IMG/VR virus record: IMGVR_UViG_3300020191_001507
Coordinates: 1-38,582 of that record
Reading direction: 5' to 3' (one strand)
From: a virus
Length of the DNA: 38,582 nucleotides
The translations under genes and the position numbers were made by a program. The notes below the pieces were generated by a model. It did no database searches. It was not told where the DNA came from and was given only the letters and a program-made list of their open reading frames with translations. Each line of letters begins with the position of its first letter. Position 1 is the stretch's first letter. This document shows positions 1 to 7,587 of this stretch, in pieces.

Positions 1-1283
1 TTATTGTCTATGGAGCACAACCGAGCGCTTCTTCGCAAAATATGACCGGAGCAATAGAAGTTGCAGAACTTGTAAAACAATTAGATGCTAATATTAAAAT
101 AGGATTCGTAGGCGGGCATGTAAGTGCATTGCCTGTCGAAACACTTGAGTTACATTCTTTTATTGACATTGCATTTACAAATGAAGGTGTACAAGCATTA
201 CACGATTTAAGTCAAGCTTCGGACTTAACAAAGTCCTTGTCCTACATCAAAGGTATAGCATATAGGGATGCAGAAGGTGTACATTTAAATGAAGCATCTA
301 TTCCTGTTTCTAGAAGCAACCTTGATATTATCTTGCCTGGAATAAATTGGAATAAAATAGATCCTAACAGTGGGTATAGAACAGCTGGCTGGCATAGTTG
401 GACTAATAATTCAATAAAAGAACCTTTTGCATCTATATATACTAGTTTAGGATGTCCGTATAAGTGTTCCTTTTGTATGATTAATATTATTAATAGATCT
501 AGCAATGATCAACTCGACGCATCTCATATGAATGGCTTTAGATTTTGGTCTCCGGAATTTACAGTTAATCAACTTGGTATACTAGCAGCTAAAGGTGTTA
601 AAAATATTAAATTTGCAGATGAACTGTTTGTTCTTAATCCTAGACATTTTGTAAGAATATGTGAGTTAATCATTGAACGAGGCTATGACTTTAACATATG
701 GGCATATGCTAGAGTAGACACTTGTAAACCAGAGCATTTAGAAATACTAAGACGTGCAGGTGTTAAATGGCTCGCATTAGGAATTGAGAATCCTGATATA
801 GAAGCTAGAAAAATTATATACAAAGAAGGGTTTGAAGATGTAAACATTACTACATTGATTGCAAATATTCAATCGCATGGTATTGCAGTAGCAGGAAATT
901 ACATATTTGGATTACCAGGAGACACGCAGAAAAGTATGGAAAATACCTTACAGTTTGCTAAAGAAAACTTAACTGAAATGGCTAGTTTTTACTGTGCTAT
1001 GGCTTATCCAGGATCGCCGTTATATAGACAGTCAAAAGCAAATGGAGTAAAACTTCCTGACCAGTATATAGGTTACTCGCAACACGCATATGAAACACAA
1101 AACTTGCCAACAGATTATTTGTCAGCAGCAGAAGTTTTAAGATTTAGAGATTATGCATGGGATAGATACAATAGCTTACCAGAATATGAGAGACTATTAG
1201 AAAAAAGATTTGGATTTCATGCAGTAGAGCAATTGCGTAATACAAGAAAGAAAACTTTAAAAAGAAAATTATTAGGTGATTGA
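1..1283 (+). CDS. B12-binding-domain radical SAM protein, 5' end cut by window edge
   Basis: The reading frame is open from base 3. Before the first in-window ATG (42) it already encodes 13 residues (IVYGAQPSASSQN) that fit the start of a cobalamin-binding Rossmann domain, so the true start lies to the left and the ATG at 42 is internal. Counting from that ATG, residues 1-60 continue this domain (GFVGGHVSALP). A radical SAM core follows, with the [4Fe-4S] cysteines C138, C142 and C145 in GCPYKCSFC. Members of this class B family methylate or rearrange unactivated carbons using S-adenosylmethionine, often with cobalamin. The C-terminal part carries AYPGSPLY and a basic tail, as in related PhpK/BchE-like enzymes. 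Its stop overlaps the next start (TGATG). The substrate is unknown; the sugar-gene neighbours suggest a glycan precursor or polyketide-like lipid, which is inference only. Confidence 0.9.
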   Translation, partial: IVYGAQPSASSQNMTGAIEVAELVKQLDANIKIGFVGGHVSALPVETLELHSFIDIAFTNEGVQALHDLSQASDLTKSLSYIKGIAYRDAEGVHLNEASIPVSRSNLDIILPGINWNKIDPNSGYRTAGWHSWTNNSIKEPFASIYTSLGCPYKCSFCMINIINRSSNDQLDASHMNGFRFWSPEFTVNQLGILAAKGVKNIKFADELFVLNPRHFVRICELIIERGYDFNIWAYARVDTCKPEHLEILRRAGVKWLALGIENPDIEARKIIYKEGFEDVNITTLIANIQSHGIAVAGNYIFGLPGDTQKSMENTLQFAKENLTEMASFYCAMAYPGSPLYRQSKANGVKLPDQYIGYSQHAYETQNLPTDYLSAAEVLRFRDYAWDRYNSLPEYERLLEKRFGFHAVEQLRNTRKKTLKRKLLGD

Positions 1284-2380
1284 TGTCCAAGTATTATTTT
1301 AAGTATAGCCATTGGAATGAAATAGGGTACATTATGTATTTTTTAAAAAATGGCAAGGTTAATGTAGGAGAGCGAGGTAGCTTTAGTGTTAAACTTAACA
1401 ATGATTTGTTCTATTTTGGCAAATCTTGGCCTAAAAAAAAATACTTAGAATGTTCTAACAGCATTGATGTTATTAATCAAGAAAATAAAAGTAAAATAGT
1501 TTTATCAACTCCTGGCGAAAAGATAGGTCCTAGCTTTTCAGATAATGATATAAAAAGATTTTTAGATAACGGTAATATATATCTTTCTGGCGCAAAATAT
1601 TCTTTTGATCATAAAAATGCTATAAATGATTATAGATTAACTTTATTTTATTTTTATTATTATTTTGGTCATGAATTTTTAAATTTTTATCCATCTGACG
1701 TAAAAAATAATCTTGTTGGATGTTATCACAGACCTTTCCATATAAACGGAAAATTGTCTCAGACTAGACATATGATCTATGATAATATGAAAGAAATATT
1801 AAAAGAAGATCTTAAAATTTACAAATCGCATAGTAGTAATATTTCTGATGTTATTAATAGTTATGAAATATTCGGAGTTTGGGAACATAATCACATATCA
1901 TCTTATACAGATTACCAAACTAGTGTTGTTAATATGTTATGGGAAACAATAGGTAACGATGTAGGTCACAATTGGGCTGATGGTGTCGATACAGACAGTA
2001 GATTTCACAGACAACATATATCGGAAAAAACATTAAAATGTTTGTTATATGGTAAAGCAAAAATATTTTTTATGCTATATACGACTCAAGATCAATATAA
2101 ATGGCTTATTGACAATGGATTTTGGTTACTAAATTTTAAATTTCTTCCTGAAAATTTAAATGAGATTACACAAGATGACGCACAAAATTCTATATATAGC
2201 ACTTGCAAATATCTAATCGATCTAAAAGAAAAATATAAAACTAATCATAATGTTCAAAAATATTTACTAGACAATTATGGTGAAAAAATAGAAAAAAATT
2301 ATGAAAAATTAATTCGTATGATTACACAAGATGACGATATGGTATTAACATCAAAGTTTATAAATGCTTTAAAGGGATAA
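1283..2380 (+). CDS. Putative glycosyltransferase-like protein, very AT-rich
   Basis: The gene encodes 365 aa. A TTG codon lies in frame one codon earlier (1280), but the ATG at 1283 overlaps the preceding stop as TGATG and is the better start. No catalytic motif is certain. The C-terminal third has HISEKT (residues 245-250) followed by a hydrophobic strand and DNGFWLLNF (277-285). This matches a recurrent pattern (SEKTxKP...F...LxxxGF) near the C-terminus of uncharacterised glycosyltransferase-like proteins of marine T4-like phages. Base composition is extreme, about 12% GC over 1621-1680, well below the neighbours, which suggests recent or separate acquisition. Position between a radical SAM gene and a sugar epimerase supports a glycan role. 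The exact function is unrecognised. Confidence 0.75.
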   Translation: MSKYYFKYSHWNEIGYIMYFLKNGKVNVGERGSFSVKLNNDLFYFGKSWPKKKYLECSNSIDVINQENKSKIVLSTPGEKIGPSFSDNDIKRFLDNGNIYLSGAKYSFDHKNAINDYRLTLFYFYYYFGHEFLNFYPSDVKNNLVGCYHRPFHINGKLSQTRHMIYDNMKEILKEDLKIYKSHSSNISDVINSYEIFGVWEHNHISSYTDYQTSVVNMLWETIGNDVGHNWADGVDTDSRFHRQHISEKTLKCLLYGKAKIFFMLYTTQDQYKWLIDNGFWLLNFKFLPENLNEITQDDAQNSIYSTCKYLIDLKEKYKTNHNVQKYLLDNYGEKIEKNYEKLIRMITQDDDMVLTSKFINALKG

Positions 2381-2385
2381 AATAT

Positions 2386-3318
2386 ATGAAAATATTAATC
2401 ACAGGCGGAGCCGGATACTTAGGTTCTACAGCAGCAGAATATTTGTTATCTAAAGGATATGCTGTTACAGTATTAGACAATCTTATGTACAAGCAATTGT
2501 CTCTTTTGCATCTATTTAAAAACGACAACTTTTGTTTTGTAAAAGGCGATGTACGCAACAAAGAACTATTGCAAGAATTAGTTAAAGATCACGATGTAAT
2601 AATTCCCTTAGCTGCTATTGTAGGAATGCCAGCATGTAAAGATAATCCTCAACTTACAGTAGAAGTTAACTACGAACAGATAAAGCACATTGCACAAGTG
2701 TTAACAGCAAAACAGAAATTGATTATGCCTAACACAAACAGCCAGTATGGTTCTAGTGAAGAAATTATCACAGAAGAAAGTCCATTCAAACCTCTTAGTT
2801 TGTATGCTAAAACAAAGTGTGACGCAGAAGATACAGTTATTGCTAGCGGCGGTGTTGCACTAAGACTTGCTACTGTTTTTGGAATTAGTCCTAGAATGCG
2901 CCAAGACCTGTTAGTAAATGATTTTGTTTATAAATCTTTTACGGATGGATATCTCGTTTTGTTTGAAGCGCATTTTAAACGCAACTATATACATGTACAA
3001 GACATTGCAAGAGCATTTGAGTTTGTAATAGAAAACTATGAAAAATGTTCAGGCGAAGCATTTAATGTAGGATTGTCTACTGCTAATCTAAGTAAAATGG
3101 AACTTGCAGAAAAAATAAAAGAACACATACCTGGTTTAGTTATTAAGCAGGACGAATTTAAACAAGACTTTGATAAACGAAACTATATTGTAAGTAATGA
3201 TAAAATAGAATCACTAGGTTGGAAACCTTTGTATGATTTAGATTATGGTATAAAACAACTTATTGAAGCATATAGTATTGTAGTTACGCACAACAACAGG
3301 AGTTTTACGAACCTATGA
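2386..3318 (+). CDS. NAD-dependent sugar epimerase/dehydratase (extended SDR)
   Basis: The gene encodes 310 aa, the usual length for extended short-chain dehydrogenases acting on nucleotide sugars. The N-terminal dinucleotide-binding glycine motif is GGAGYLGS (residues 7-14). The acidic residue ending the second strand is in VLDN (29-32), DV at 55-56 binds adenine, and the catalytic Tyr-Lys pair is Y140-A-K-T-K144, with NTNSQYG (116-122) supplying the upstream Ser/Thr. A substrate-binding C-terminal half follows. These enzymes epimerise, dehydrate or decarboxylate UDP-, GDP- or dTDP-sugars in the cytoplasm; which one cannot be read from sequence. The gene follows 1283-2380 after a 5-nt gap and its TGA overlaps the next ATG. 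It probably prepares a sugar for the surface glycan or small molecule assembled by this cassette. Confidence 0.93.
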   Translation: MKILITGGAGYLGSTAAEYLLSKGYAVTVLDNLMYKQLSLLHLFKNDNFCFVKGDVRNKELLQELVKDHDVIIPLAAIVGMPACKDNPQLTVEVNYEQIKHIAQVLTAKQKLIMPNTNSQYGSSEEIITEESPFKPLSLYAKTKCDAEDTVIASGGVALRLATVFGISPRMRQDLLVNDFVYKSFTDGYLVLFEAHFKRNYIHVQDIARAFEFVIENYEKCSGEAFNVGLSTANLSKMELAEKIKEHIPGLVIKQDEFKQDFDKRNYIVSNDKIESLGWKPLYDLDYGIKQLIEAYSIVVTHNNRSFTNL

Positions 3319-3770
3319 CATACAAATCAGAAAGAAGATATTTACAAACACTAAGTGAATTAATTGATAGACTTTCTATTGTACAATTAAAAGAAGTCTT
3401 TATACCAGAATACAAAGACGAGTACGCACAAGAGATTGATGATATTGTACACGACATACAACTTATACTAGATGAAAATAATTCAGTAGTTGATGCAAAA
3501 ACTATTAGAGCTATAATAGTTTGCGCACAAATGAATTTGCATATCTGGCAAAATGAATCAAAGTTTCGTAGAGGCGAAAAAGAAGGAAATCTTGAACTTA
3601 CTCATGGTCTGAACGGAATTAGAAATACAAGTAAGAATATTATACAAGAACTAATTGGTGGAAGAAAAGATTATAAAGTAGACTGTTTAGCAGCAGATTT
3701 TAAAGACTGGGAAATAAGTTGGCCGAAAGGAGGACAAAGTGATAAAACGAAAAACAGAAAAAGTAAATAA
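3315..3770 (+). CDS. Conserved phage hypothetical protein (LSELIDRLSIVQLKE type)
   Basis: The gene encodes 151 aa, mostly alpha-helical and charged, with no signal peptide or membrane segment. The N-terminal stretch TLSELIDRLSIVQLKEVFI (residues 12-30) resembles the opening of small helical proteins of unknown function that I associate with polysaccharide cassettes in phages and bacteria. No catalytic residues can be assigned. It overlaps the end of the epimerase gene by 4 nt (ATGA) and its own 3' end overlaps the following GTG-started gene by 32 nt, so translation of all three is probably coupled. The function is not recognised; an accessory or scaffolding role in sugar transfer is possible but unproven. 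Confidence 0.8.
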   Translation: MTYKSERRYLQTLSELIDRLSIVQLKEVFIPEYKDEYAQEIDDIVHDIQLILDENNSVVDAKTIRAIIVCAQMNLHIWQNESKFRRGEKEGNLELTHGLNGIRNTSKNIIQELIGGRKDYKVDCLAADFKDWEISWPKGGQSDKTKNRKSK

Positions 3771-4656
3771 ATCTATTTTATTTGCAGGATGTAGTTTTAC
3801 TTGGGGACAAGGTCTGTATTATTATACAGGACTTCCTAGCATAGTTGAACAACCGTGGAACACCTACGATCACCGACTAGTAAATCACACACAAATTGAA
3901 CACGCTGCAAGAATGAGATTTCCAAGACTGGTTGCAAATTACTTTAATACATCAGAAATAGTAGATAGAGTTAACGGCGGCAGTCATCAGAGTATTTTAA
4001 AGTGGTGGAATACCTGTTTTTTTAGTGATACTAATTTTGTGGATGGACACGGAAGGACAGATATTCCTTTAGAAGATATTGGTTTAGTAGTAATGCAACT
4101 TACTCAACCTCATAGAGATTGTATTGCTTTTGAAGGACCGGGTATTGCTTTTAATGAATTGTACAATGATATTCCTAAATTAAAACGTTTTATGAAGATA
4201 CATGATATCAAAACACCTGATGATTATGTAAAATGGTATATTGATTATAGTCTAAGACCTATAGAACATTTTTTACGCACTTGTGAAGATAAGGGTATAC
4301 CTACACTGTTACTATCATGGCCAAATGAAAATTTAGAATGGATTAGAAATAATCCTTGGATGAATGAACGGTTAATGACATTGACTTATAAAGGAATAGA
4401 ATACCAAAGCATGGCAGACATGATGGACGAACATCAACCTGGTAATCAAGAATTAACAATAAGATCCGATTATGACTATTTTAATCAACCGCCCTTAGAT
4501 GACCATCCATCAATGTTGTGCCATCATGTAATGGCTGAAAACGTTATTAAAACTATAGAAGATAGAAATTTGTTACAGCCGTTTACTAATTTACCGTCGT
4601 TTTCGCCGTTACTACATGTTAACATAAAACAAGGAATTTATCAAAATGAGTTATAA
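3739..4656 (+). CDS. SGNH/GDSL-like hydrolase-fold protein, GTG start
   Basis: The gene encodes 305 aa and starts with GTG at 3739. A strong Shine-Dalgarno (AAAGGAGG, ending at 3733) lies just upstream, and no ATG gives the complete N-terminal strand. The N-terminus ILFAGCSFTWGQG (residues 13-25) matches block I of SGNH hydrolases, with serine S19 as candidate nucleophile. The C-terminal DDHPSMLCHHV segment (about residues 255-265) could supply the catalytic Asp/His of block V. SGNH enzymes are esterases, acetyl-transferring or deacetylating enzymes, often acting on glycans. A stretch of aromatic and amphipathic residues fills the middle. The gene sits among sugar genes and overlaps the next gene by 11 nt. 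Two further SGNH-like proteins (9909-10778 and 24286-25032) share the GCSxTxG opening. Hydrolase activity is inferred from fold motifs only. Confidence 0.8.
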   Translation: MIKRKTEKVNKSILFAGCSFTWGQGLYYYTGLPSIVEQPWNTYDHRLVNHTQIEHAARMRFPRLVANYFNTSEIVDRVNGGSHQSILKWWNTCFFSDTNFVDGHGRTDIPLEDIGLVVMQLTQPHRDCIAFEGPGIAFNELYNDIPKLKRFMKIHDIKTPDDYVKWYIDYSLRPIEHFLRTCEDKGIPTLLLSWPNENLEWIRNNPWMNERLMTLTYKGIEYQSMADMMDEHQPGNQELTIRSDYDYFNQPPLDDHPSMLCHHVMAENVIKTIEDRNLLQPFTNLPSFSPLLHVNIKQGIYQNEL

Positions 4657-5167
4657 AGAAGAACTAACAAAGGCAATGACCTTTTTAGGTGATAAAAATG
4701 ATACAAAGTTTATCGGACAACAAATTGTTTTTCCTGGTAATCCAATGAGTGCTACACTCGATAATGTCAACAAAGATAAAATGATAGAAACTCCAGTAAT
4801 GGAAGAAGTTCAAATGGGGATAAGTCTAGGTATGGCAATGACCGGAATGAAAGTAGTTACCATTTATCCTAGATGGGACTTCTTAATAAGTGCAACAAAT
4901 CAACTTGTTAACCATATAGATAAGTATGAACTGATGACAGGAAGCACAGCTACGGTTATTATTAGAGTAGGCAAAGGCGCCGATGAGCCATTAGATCCCG
5001 GACATCAACATAAGGGTAATTATTTTGAACAATTTAAGTCGTTATGTCCAAACACAACATTTTATGAATTTACATCTAGCGAACAGATATTTGATGTATA
5101 TAAAAACGCATACGAGAAGGGAGGCATGCATCTAATGTTAGAATATCCGCAATTATATTCTGTATGA
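4646..5167 (+). CDS. Stand-alone transketolase-type pyrimidine-binding (E1-beta-like) domain
   Basis: The gene encodes 173 aa matching only the Pyr domain of 2-oxoacid dehydrogenase E1-beta/transketolase proteins. ETPVMEEVQMGISLGMAM (residues 48-65) carries the glutamate that activates thiamine diphosphate in this family, followed by PRWDFLISATNQLVNHIDK (76-94), which matches the E1-beta DF...A..Q..N...K signature. RVGKGADEPLDPGHQH and the terminal LMLEYPQLY complete the domain. The transketolase C-terminal domain of a normal E1-beta (about 325 aa) is missing, and there is no E1-alpha (PP) partner in the window. The partner could lie upstream of the window. It may form half of a TPP enzyme that transfers a two-carbon or acyl unit to a sugar. 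Start and stop overlap both neighbours. Confidence 0.85.
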   Translation: MSYKEELTKAMTFLGDKNDTKFIGQQIVFPGNPMSATLDNVNKDKMIETPVMEEVQMGISLGMAMTGMKVVTIYPRWDFLISATNQLVNHIDKYELMTGSTATVIIRVGKGADEPLDPGHQHKGNYFEQFKSLCPNTTFYEFTSSEQIFDVYKNAYEKGGMHLMLEYPQLYSV

Positions 5168-5559
5168 AAATTTTTGTAAACGGAACTTTTGATATACTGC
5201 ATCCGGGACACATGGCATTATTTGAATATGCAAAATCCCAAGGCGACTATTTAAAAGTAGCAATAGATACTGACGAGAGGATAAAAGTAAACAAAGGTTT
5301 CGACAGACCTGTTAATAACCAAGACATACGCAGGCGTATGCTAGAATGCATTAAATTCATTGACGAAGTTAGTTTGTTTGGAACAGACGACGAGCTCATA
5401 AGTACTGTAAAAGAATATGGTCCAGATTTAATGATAGTTGGATCAGACTATGTAAATAAAAGAGTTATAGGAAGCGAATATGCAAAAGAACTGTTTTTCT
5501 TTGAAAGAGATGCAAGATATTCTTCAACAAAGGTCATTGAACGTATTAATAATAGGTGA
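5164..5559 (+). CDS. HldE-type nucleotidyltransferase (glycerol-3-P cytidylyltransferase superfamily)
   Basis: The gene encodes 131 aa and is a complete small nucleotidyltransferase. FVNGTFDILHPGH (residues 4-16) carries the HxGH nucleotide-binding motif, NNQDIRRRML and VGSDYVNKRVIG correspond to the conserved core of the HldE (RfaE) adenylyltransferase domain, and YSSTKVIERI at the end matches its YSTTxxIxxI signature. In bacteria this domain converts D-glycero-beta-D-manno-heptose 1-phosphate to ADP-heptose; relatives activate glycerol or other sugar phosphates with CTP. The neighbour 5480-6277 is the matching kinase domain, so here the two halves of HldE are separate genes in the reverse of the usual order, overlapping by 80 nt. 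The exact nucleotide and substrate are not determinable. Confidence 0.9.
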   Translation: MKIFVNGTFDILHPGHMALFEYAKSQGDYLKVAIDTDERIKVNKGFDRPVNNQDIRRRMLECIKFIDEVSLFGTDDELISTVKEYGPDLMIVGSDYVNKRVIGSEYAKELFFFERDARYSSTKVIERINNR

Positions 5560-6277
5560 CGGTTGTTGTGATCTAAATCATTACGGCAAAGTAACTCGTA
5601 TAAGCCAAGAAGCACCTGTGCCTATTTTTGATCTTATGTATACTGAAAGTGCATACGGCATGAGTTACAATGTTGCAGAAAACTTTAAAGCATTGGGCGT
5701 AAAGAATATTAATTTGCAAACTTATGTTGTAGAAAACAAACATAGGTATATTGAAAAAGGATCCTATAGGCAAGTTTACAGAGTTGATGAAAAGGTTAAG
5801 AGTCAAGAAGTAAAGTTGTCGTATGCTGGCGTATATGACTGTATAGTAATACCAGATTATGACAAAGGGTTAGTTCCTTATGATTTAATAGAAGAAATAA
5901 CTAATAATGCAACTGTTCCGATATTTATTGATACTAAGAAACCTGATCTTGCAAGATTTAGAAATTGTATAGTAAAAATAAACGAACATGAGTATAATGA
6001 TGCTATATCAGAAGCAGAAAGTTTAGTTGTAACCCGAGCTGACAAAGATGTGCTTGTTATAGAAAATGGTAAAACAACATCTACTCATCATGTAGAACCA
6101 ATAGAAATAGCCGATGTAACCGGTGCAGGAGATAGTTTTTTTGCAGCCTTTGTTACATATTATATGTTAACTGATAATAAAGAAAAGGCAATAGAATTTG
6201 CAATAAAGTCTAGCCAAATTTCTGTACAACATAGAGGCGTATATGCTCCGAGATTGGAAGAAATATGCAAAGACTAA
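5480..6277 (+). CDS. PfkB-family sugar kinase, HldE kinase-domain-like
   Basis: The gene encodes 265 aa. VLIIGDGCCDLNHYGKVTR (residues 22-40) followed by ISQEAPVPIFD matches the N-terminus of the heptose-7-phosphate kinase domain of HldE (GD...D....G...RISPEAPVPV). PDYDKG (125-130) matches its SDYxKG, and GAGDSFFAAF (215-224) is the PfkB signature with catalytic base D218. Expected reaction: phosphorylation of a heptose phosphate or similar sugar at C1. It is shorter than the HldE kinase domain (about 315 aa). The start is uncertain. The ATG at 5480 has a good Shine-Dalgarno (AGGAAG, 5 nt before it) but overlaps the upstream gene by 80 nt; the ATG at 5510 would shorten the overlap and still keep the domain. 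It overlaps the following cupin gene by 13 nt. Confidence 0.9.
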   Translation: MQKNCFSLKEMQDILQQRSLNVLIIGDGCCDLNHYGKVTRISQEAPVPIFDLMYTESAYGMSYNVAENFKALGVKNINLQTYVVENKHRYIEKGSYRQVYRVDEKVKSQEVKLSYAGVYDCIVIPDYDKGLVPYDLIEEITNNATVPIFIDTKKPDLARFRNCIVKINEHEYNDAISEAESLVVTRADKDVLVIENGKTTSTHHVEPIEIADVTGAGDSFFAAFVTYYMLTDNKEKAIEFAIKSSQISVQHRGVYAPRLEEICKD

Positions 6278-6624
6278 AAGGACATGTAGAAAAGGGTTGG
6301 GGTAGTGAATTAATATTTGCTACTAACGACTTATACTGCGGTAAGTTATTAAATTTTAACACAGGTGCAAAGTTTAGTATGCATTTTCATCGAGAAAAGG
6401 ACGAAACTTGGCATGTACTATCAGGACATTTTGAAGTCCGTACGATTGATACTAGAACAGCTGATATAGAGGTACATGAATTACGTGTAGGAGATTCGTG
6501 GCATAATCCTCCATTGCTACCGCATCAAATAATTTGTTTAGAAGCAGGTACACTAGTAGAGGTTAGTACACCAGACAGTGTTGAAGATAATTACAGAGTT
6601 GCCAAAGGAGATAGTCAAAAATGA
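6265..6624 (+). CDS. Single-domain cupin, sugar isomerase/epimerase-like
   Basis: The gene encodes 119 aa and is one beta-barrel cupin. MHFHREKDETWHVLSGHFEV (residues 39-58) is cupin motif 1 with metal ligands H40, H42 and E47. GDSWHNPPLLPHQI is motif 2, with its histidine in LLPHQ. The opening VEKGWGSELIF resembles mannose-6-phosphate isomerase-type cupins and the WG.E signature of small cupins in nucleotide-sugar cassettes. These bind a divalent metal and isomerise or bind a sugar phosphate, or act as a sensor. The start overlaps the kinase gene by 13 nt and the stop overlaps the HAD gene, so the three are translated as one unit. The substrate is not known. Confidence 0.87.
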   Translation: MQRLKGHVEKGWGSELIFATNDLYCGKLLNFNTGAKFSMHFHREKDETWHVLSGHFEVRTIDTRTADIEVHELRVGDSWHNPPLLPHQIICLEAGTLVEVSTPDSVEDNYRVAKGDSQK

Positions 6625-6908
6625 AATATGTAGTTGACATTGACGGAACAATATGCTACACTAAAGACAGTGATTACTATAACTCAAAACCTAACTACGA
6701 ACATATAACTAAGATTAACGAATTATATATGGACGGACATACAATAGTTTATTGGACAGCCCGAGGAGCTAATTCAGGTATAGACTGGACAGCATTAACT
6801 AAAGAACAGTTGTTTTCTTGGGGAGTTAAGTATCATAATTTGTGGATGCAAAAACCTCATTATGATGTGTGGGTAGACGATAAAGCTGACTGGATATTTG
6901 ATGTATGA
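6621..6908 (+). CDS. Small HAD-superfamily phosphatase
   Basis: The gene encodes 95 aa, a minimal HAD core without a cap domain. VVDIDGTIC (residues 4-12) is motif I, with nucleophile D6 and general acid D8. IVYWTARG is motif II, and YDVWVDDKADW near the C-terminus is motif IV with its paired aspartates. Proteins of this size occur in capsule and LPS loci as putative sugar-phosphate phosphatases. Following an HldE-like kinase and nucleotidyltransferase, it could do the GmhB-type step (heptose bisphosphate to heptose 1-phosphate), although GmhB proper is about twice as long. It is preceded by AAAGGAG and overlaps both neighbours. Confidence 0.9.
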   Translation: MKYVVDIDGTICYTKDSDYYNSKPNYEHITKINELYMDGHTIVYWTARGANSGIDWTALTKEQLFSWGVKYHNLWMQKPHYDVWVDDKADWIFDV

Positions 6909-7587
6909 CATTGTTTTTATAAGTTATAAAGAACCTAATGCTGCTGAAAATTATGCTGCACTAAAAGAACGATTTCCTATGACTAAGCCTGTTGACGGAG
7001 TAAAAGGAATACATCAGGCACACATTGCTGCTGCAAAGAAATGTTTTACTAAAATGTTTTGGATTGTTGACGGTGATGCACAGGTTTTAGATTCCTTTAA
7101 TTTTGATTATGAAGTTCCAGATCATCAGTTAGATCATGTACACGTTTGGCGCAGTAAGAATCCTATAAATGGTTTAGAGTACGGCTACGGCGGAGTAAAA
7201 CTTTTTCCTAGACGTATGACAATAAACATGGATACAAGTAAACCTGACATGACTACAAGTATTAGCGACAATTTTCGAGTAATGAACGAAATAAGTAACA
7301 TTACTGCATTTAATACAGATCCGTTTAACACTTGGAAAAGTGCATTTAGAGAATGTGCAAAATTATCAAGTAAGTCTATACAAGGACAACTTAATATTGA
7401 AACTGAAGACCGATTGGCGGCGTGGCTAAATCCTATTTCAGATGCACTTTATAGAAATGAAGCAAAACGCGGCGCCCAAGAAGGCAGAGAATACGGAGAA
7501 AAACACGCACAATCACCGCAAGATTTGCGTAGAATAAATGATTTTGATTGGTTGTATGAACAATTTTCAAACAATACCCTGGGATAA
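6901..7587 (+). CDS. Phage-type putative glycosyltransferase (DIVFISYKEPNA family)
   Basis: The gene encodes 228 aa from the ATG at 6901; an in-frame TTG directly before it (6898) is unlikely to be the start. YDIVFISYKEPNAAENYAAL, DGVKGIHQAHIAAAK, MFWIVDGDAQVLDSFNFDY and YGYGGVKLFPRR form a set I recognise from a conserved family in marine T4-like phages. The DGDA segment resembles the acidic metal-binding DxD of GT-A fold glycosyltransferases and GYGGVKLFPR resembles an acceptor-site loop. A sugar-transfer role is therefore plausible but unproven. The C-terminal part (residues 180-228) is charged and overlaps the next gene by 50 nt. Overlap with the HAD gene is 8 nt. Confidence 0.82.
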   Translation: MYDIVFISYKEPNAAENYAALKERFPMTKPVDGVKGIHQAHIAAAKKCFTKMFWIVDGDAQVLDSFNFDYEVPDHQLDHVHVWRSKNPINGLEYGYGGVKLFPRRMTINMDTSKPDMTTSISDNFRVMNEISNITAFNTDPFNTWKSAFRECAKLSSKSIQGQLNIETEDRLAAWLNPISDALYRNEAKRGAQEGREYGEKHAQSPQDLRRINDFDWLYEQFSNNTLG

